Shown here: positions 60,041 through 64,000 of the stretch, piece by piece
Layout of the letters: each line of letters starts with the position of its first letter
Numbering within the stretch: position 1 is the first letter of the stretch
Origin: Microcebus murinus
Taxonomy: Eukaryota > Chordata > Mammalia > Primates > Cheirogaleidae
Direction of reading: 5' to 3'
DNA: 64,000 nucleotides
Assembly: GCF_040939455.1 (NCBI RefSeq)
Contig: NC_134129.1
Location: 19,914,001 to 19,978,000 of the forward strand
Notes under the pieces: generated by a model
Databases searched by the model: none
Told to the model about the DNA's origin: nothing
Seen by the model: only the letters and a program-made list of their open reading frames with translations
Program-made: the position numbers and the translations under genes

Positions 60041-61409
60041 CAGTTATTGCCGCTGTTATTTCCTAAAAATCCTCAAGCTCCTCTGTGTTTCCGGTGGTTT
60101 TTGCGTCCCCTTCTTTCCGTCTTGCTCTTCCCTACTCTCTTTGCCTGGTAGGCAGGTGTAGTGCCTTTGTGCTTGATCCAGTAAGAGAGAATCCCCCCAA
60201 ATCCCCTCTGTGTATAGTTCCAGGTTAGCCTTGCACGCAAGAAATGTTTTGCATGAGATTACGAAGGTGGGAGAGAAGTGGCAGCCACAGTTTTTCTTAA
60301 CTCTCTGAGTGACGGTCCAGGACACCAGGCACTCAGGTGACCCAGGTGTCTCCCTGATATGGCGGCTTATGCTTTGTGCCAAAATTGTCGTCCTGTCCAT
60401 GAGCCTTTAGTTTTTTTTCTTCAGGTGTTCTCAGGATTAGACTTGTGACACACAGGTTTTGTTTTCCAATAGAGGGAAATATTGTTTTTAACTTGTGTCA
60501 TCCTAACGTGAAAAATCACAATTGCAGCGGGTGTATGGTTTCCATTTTTCCCCACAACCCTTCAAACCACCACACCTCCTACCTCCTATTCATTTGGGAG
60601 TATTAGGATTATCTCCAATAATTATGATAACAGTGCCTTTTACTTTAATGGGTTAAGGGTATTGGATTAGCTACGCCTTCGACTTTATTGGGCTAGTGCT
60701 TTCCACTTTGTTGGGTTAGAAAATAGGATCTTAGTTGACCTTATGACTGTAGCTGTTGTTTACCTTTTAATCCTAGAAAAGCCTGGTAATGACATCACAG
60801 TGAGATTTAATATATCTGCTTTCTGTGTGAAGTGATAAAAGGTGAAAAGGCAACGTGCAAACATATCCACTCATATTGGATGAATTAATTAGCAAATAGA
60901 AATGGTGAAACTGTAAGATGTATATACTGATTATCTCTATAACATAGTGAAGTCTTTATTGTCCTAAACTCAAGTTTAGGGTTGTCACTCAGAAAAAAAT
61001 TTAACAGCAGAGATAGTTTTCATAAACAGTAATTTTCTCTTCTCACTATTTTCCTTCATTCAGAGTCTCTTTCTATAAAAACTGAACATGCCTTTTGGCT
61101 TCAGTGAGTGTTAGCAGTGGCTTCTTTCTGCACCTTACCATGGTATCAGCCTTTAGGTGACTTTAAAGCTTCTAATAAAACATAGCACTGCACAGGGGAC
61201 CTGGTTCTGGTCTTATGATCTAAGAAAGACCTACCTGTTTGGACAGACACCCTGCTCTTTTCACATGTGTGAGTTCTTTCCTTTCAGGTGTGGTTAATAT
61301 TGGTCTACTGGTTTCCAAAAGCCCCTTTTGTATTGTACAATTTTGGGATTCATTAAATCTCTGCGTAAGGTTAACAAGGTGTTAAAAATTGGGAAAGATA
61401 CCAGTTCTC
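60041..61409. other. Unique non-coding stretch
   Basis: About 1.4 kb without a recognised gene or repeat family. It contains three imperfect copies of a 22-bp motif at 60,635-60,719. The minus-strand frame 60,056-60,400 (114 codons) has no known domain. Confidence 0.45.
60635..60719 (+). repeat. Three imperfect 22-bp repeats
   Basis: gccttttactttaatgggtt (60,635), gccttcgactttattgggct (60,675) and gctttccactttgttgggtt (60,698) share the pattern gcYttYNactttRttgggYt. The spacing is 40 and 23 bases. Confidence 0.75.
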
Positions 61410-61779
61410 AAAACAGACCTTGGAAGGCCGGGCGTGGTGGCTCACGCCTGTACTCCTAGCACTTTGGGAGGCCAAGGCGGGCGGATTGCTCAAGGTCAGG
61501 AGTTCGAAACCAGCCTGAGCGAGACCCCGTCTCTACCAAAAATAGAAATAAATTAATTGACCAACTAAAAATATATATATACAAAAAAATTAGCTGGGCA
61601 TGGTGGCGCATGCCTGTAGTCCCAGCTACTCGGGAGGCTAAGGCAGTAGGATCGCTGAGCCCCGGAGATTGAGGTTGCTGTGAGCCAGGCTGACGCCGCC
61701 ACGGCACTCACTCTAGCCTGGGCAACAAAGTGAGACTCTGTCTCAAAAAAAAAAAAAACAAAAAAAAAACAGACCTTGG
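61410..61779 (+). mobile_element. Alu SINE, full-length
   Basis: Starts ggccgggcgtggtggctcac (61,426), linker 'aaattaattgaccaactaaa' with 'atatatatatac', poly-A tail. Target-site duplication aaaacagaccttgg at 61,410-61,423 and 61,766-61,779. The linker resembles that of the third arm of the trimeric Alu at 45,331-45,548, which may mark a shared subfamily. Confidence 0.97.
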
Positions 61780-62334
61780 CTAAAATTCATGATCAATTCC
61801 ATGCAACCTTTTCTGTTAAATCTCCGAAGAATTCTGAATTAGGGATTTAACTTATTGACCTCCCAATTAAATATCATAATTAGAATGTAGAAATGTGAAA
61901 TTTAAATGCCCTTAACTTTCCATTAAAACTGACAACATTCTCCCTATAAAAAACTATAAACAATTTTAAAAAGAATGTTATTAGCGTTTAAATATATCAA
62001 GAATTTGATCTTTATATAAATTTTATTTAAAATAGAATTGTCACCATCTGTATTTTTTAAATTAAAAAAGTACTTAAAAAGCGAAGCATATTTTTCTCTC
62101 CGGGTCATGGTGTTTTGTTATTTTATTTATTAAAGAGTTTGCTATAGATTTAGTTTTATGCTGGTAAAACACTAAGCTCTATGTCATTGTTATTATTATT
62201 GTTATATGTGTAGGTCATTAACATGCGTGGTTTTCTTTTTATGCAGAATCGGGAAGACCTTTAGTATAGAGGACATTGCATTTTGTATACTTGAGAGAGG
62301 AATGGCAAAGTAAAGCAAGTGGGAGCTAAGGAGT
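61780..62334. other. Unique AT-rich non-coding stretch
   Basis: About 550 bases, AT-rich, with a short (TTA)n near 62,188-62,203. Nothing recognised. Confidence 0.5.
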
Positions 62335-62866
62335 TCACATGAGTAGAGGAGGGAAAAGTGGCTTCCTAGCTTCCTTGGGTGGGCCACAAATTGAATTGAC
62401 ATAACACGGATTAACTCGAGAATAATAATTTTAATTATGTAAATACATATAGGAGTCTCATAAAATATGAGGCTCAAAGAAGGGCCAGATGATTGAAGCT
62501 TATAAGGGACGCTGAGCTACAGAGAGCTTGGGGCTGCCAAGAGGTGTTGGCACCAAATCATGGGAGGAGAGGGGAAGAAATGTCGATGACAGTTGCATTG
62601 TTACGCAGATAAAAAAAAAATCTCTCAGACGATAGAAGTTGTCTGGGAGTTGTTCTCTTCTTGGGATAGATACCTTTACTAATGGAACTGTTCTTCGTAA
62701 AAGGGGAGGGTTCTCAGAGAGCTCCTTCTGTGTCTGAAGGTTTCTTAAAATAACCAGCTCAAAATAATCGATATTCCCCAAAAAAGTACATTTTGGGGTG
62801 GTACATCCTGACCTCCCACAGTCATATTTTGGGGTGTTATGTCCTGGGCCTCAACACATAAGCAGT
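62335..62866 (-). mobile_element. ERV solo LTR (reverse), ERVL-like
   Basis: In reverse it starts TGTGTTGAGGCCCAGGACAT, has repeated 'accccaaaatatgactgtgg'/'accaccccaaaatgtacttt' phrases and later 'attaaaattattattctcga' followed by 'gttaatccgtgttatgtcaa', a U5-like end. The structure parallels the LTR at 38,862-39,525, so the two may be related families. No internal region is present. Confidence 0.55.
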
Positions 62867-63333
62867 TAGCAAATGAGTATTGGTGCTCAGGACTCAAACT
62901 CTCAAGGGAAAAAGGGGTAAATGTATGAGAGTAGGCATGTCACCTGACGGTGACGTGGGCTGTCCGCCCACCTTCGGAGAGCGACTTTCCTGGGTCTGTC
63001 TGTCTTCCAACTCGAAGCAGAAACTCCCCTAGAGATAGAACTGCTGAGTGCCTGGCTCCAGGCCTCCAGGCATATTTTAAAAGAGGAAAGAGCGGTCCCC
63101 TCCTTCCTGCCTTCCTGTTAGAAATGTGGTTGGCCCCCATCTCTCTGTTTTCACAAGGAACTGATTTCCCACCCCCCTTTCTTACTTTCCCACTCAGGAA
63201 GCTCTTCTTCCCGAATTCATTTATCACATTTGACTGGAGTTTTGTGGGGCAGGGGGCAGTCATTAAAAAAAAACAAAAAAAAAAAAAAAAAAAAAAGCCT
63301 ATGTGATTATCAAAATGCATAGCGGGTAGGTGG
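62867..63333. other. GC-richer unique stretch ending in a poly-A tract
   Basis: About 470 bases. Overlapping frames at 62,940-63,320 (126 codons minus, 118 plus) owe part of their length to the A-run at 63,266-63,296. No known domain, signal or exon structure is visible. Confidence 0.4.
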
Positions 63334-63472
63334 TTTTTTTTTTTTTATTTCAGCATATTATGGGGGTACAAATGTTAAGGTTACGTATATTGCCCTTTGC
63401 TCCCCCTCCCTCCTCGAGTCAAAGCTTCAAGCGTGACCAATCCCCCAAACGTTGCACATTTCACTCATTCTG
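63334..63472 (-). mobile_element. L1 3'-end stub, young strepsirrhine type
   Basis: A T-run, then 'cagcatattatgggggtaca', 'aatgttaaggttacgtatat', 'cctcgagtcaaagcttcaag' and 'gaccaatcccccaaacgttg'. It is the reverse complement of the tail of the L1 at 17,247-17,852 with modest divergence. Only about 130 bases were inserted. The duplication is not clear. Confidence 0.9.
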
Positions 63473-64000
63473 GTGTTTTTAGAGTCAGTCAGAAATAATG
63501 AAAAAAAAAAAACAGTAAAACAACCACTTGCTTTTATAATAAACTGCTTTGTAATTTATTAATTGCTTACATGGATAACCTCATTTGATTAGACTTCTTC
63601 CTTGATTATTTTATAAAAAACAGTTTCCAGATTATCTTCTTGCTCTAAAAAAATTTTTTTTTCTGTGCCTGATAGAAGGTACATACATAAGACAAAGGAA
63701 AATGCCTTAGTATTGTTTATATTGCCACAGGAACACCCTAGGTAGAGTTAGATAATTGGGAAGGCCCATTACTATAATCATCTGACTTCCCAAACTCTTA
63801 AAGGATTCACATTCACTGGACACTTAAACCTTCCATAAGGAGACAGAATACACTTTCAGGGGAAGAATTGTGATGGAAAGCTAAGAGATAATGATGTGTT
63901 TAACTGTTAAAATATTTGCACAATGACCAGAAAAAAATATATGTCGGGCATTCAAATGAGAAGGTCTCAAATTGAGTTCAGAGATGTTAATTTGCCTTCT
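63473..64000. other. Unique AT-rich non-coding stretch
   Basis: The last 530 bases show no gene or recognised repeat. Confidence 0.5.

Noticed and set aside
62940..63320. Overlapping 126- and 118-codon frames on opposite strands
   Set aside because: Both depend on a poly-A/poly-T run and have no known motif. Mirrored frames like this are common in GC-richer non-coding DNA.

Overview
This window is nuclear DNA from a primate and contains no protein-coding or RNA gene that I can support. The Alu elements carry a long linker between their two arms (motifs such as aaattaattggcc followed by a short TA run), and the young L1 copies end in a distinctive 3' tail (acttgtacccccataatatg before the poly-A). 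From memory both belong to strepsirrhine primates (lemur or loris lineage) rather than monkeys, apes or humans. I favour a lemur but cannot name the species. The rest of the repeat content (MIR, L2, L1M, MaLR LTRs, Tigger1, hAT-Charlie) is general eutherian. Open reading frames are short and fall in repeats or in AT-rich sequence without exon structure.

Layout. Bases 1-14,870 are AT-rich intergenic or intronic sequence with an Alu (755-1,089), an MaLR LTR (6,692-7,021), and L2, MIR and L1 pieces. Bases 14,874-18,594 are a full-length Tigger1 DNA transposon broken by three later insertions: an Alu, a MER1-type hAT element and a strepsirrhine L1. Bases 18,600-25,300 are mostly unique, with two MIRs and an unexplained 101-bp direct repeat (20,505-20,605 and 21,550-21,650). 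Bases 25,300-26,700 hold L1M pieces in opposite orientation and a long L2 3' end. At 28,095-28,130 six perfect telomeric repeats sit inside a MIR. Bases 29,803-36,500 are dense in L1 (a young copy nested in an old one), MaLR, hAT and Alu.

Bases 36,500-48,200 contain L2 pieces, an ERV LTR, several MIRs, a tandem array of a 20-bp palindrome (41,375-41,440), an L1 with an Alu inside it, a three-armed Alu inserted as one unit (44,992-45,548), a 66-bp Alu stub, and an old mariner copy with terminal inverted repeats inserted in an L2 (46,678-47,955). Bases 48,200-64,000 carry more L2, MIR, MaLR and hAT elements, two Alus, an ERV LTR and a young L1 tail. They also include several repeat-free stretches of higher GC content, one of which (53,781-54,380) is a candidate regulatory region.

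No genes act together here. What the window records is a layered history of insertions that can be read from target-site duplications and nesting. Repeat family names come from memory of consensus sequences, not from a search, and element ends are accurate to about 5-20 bases unless a target-site duplication is described.
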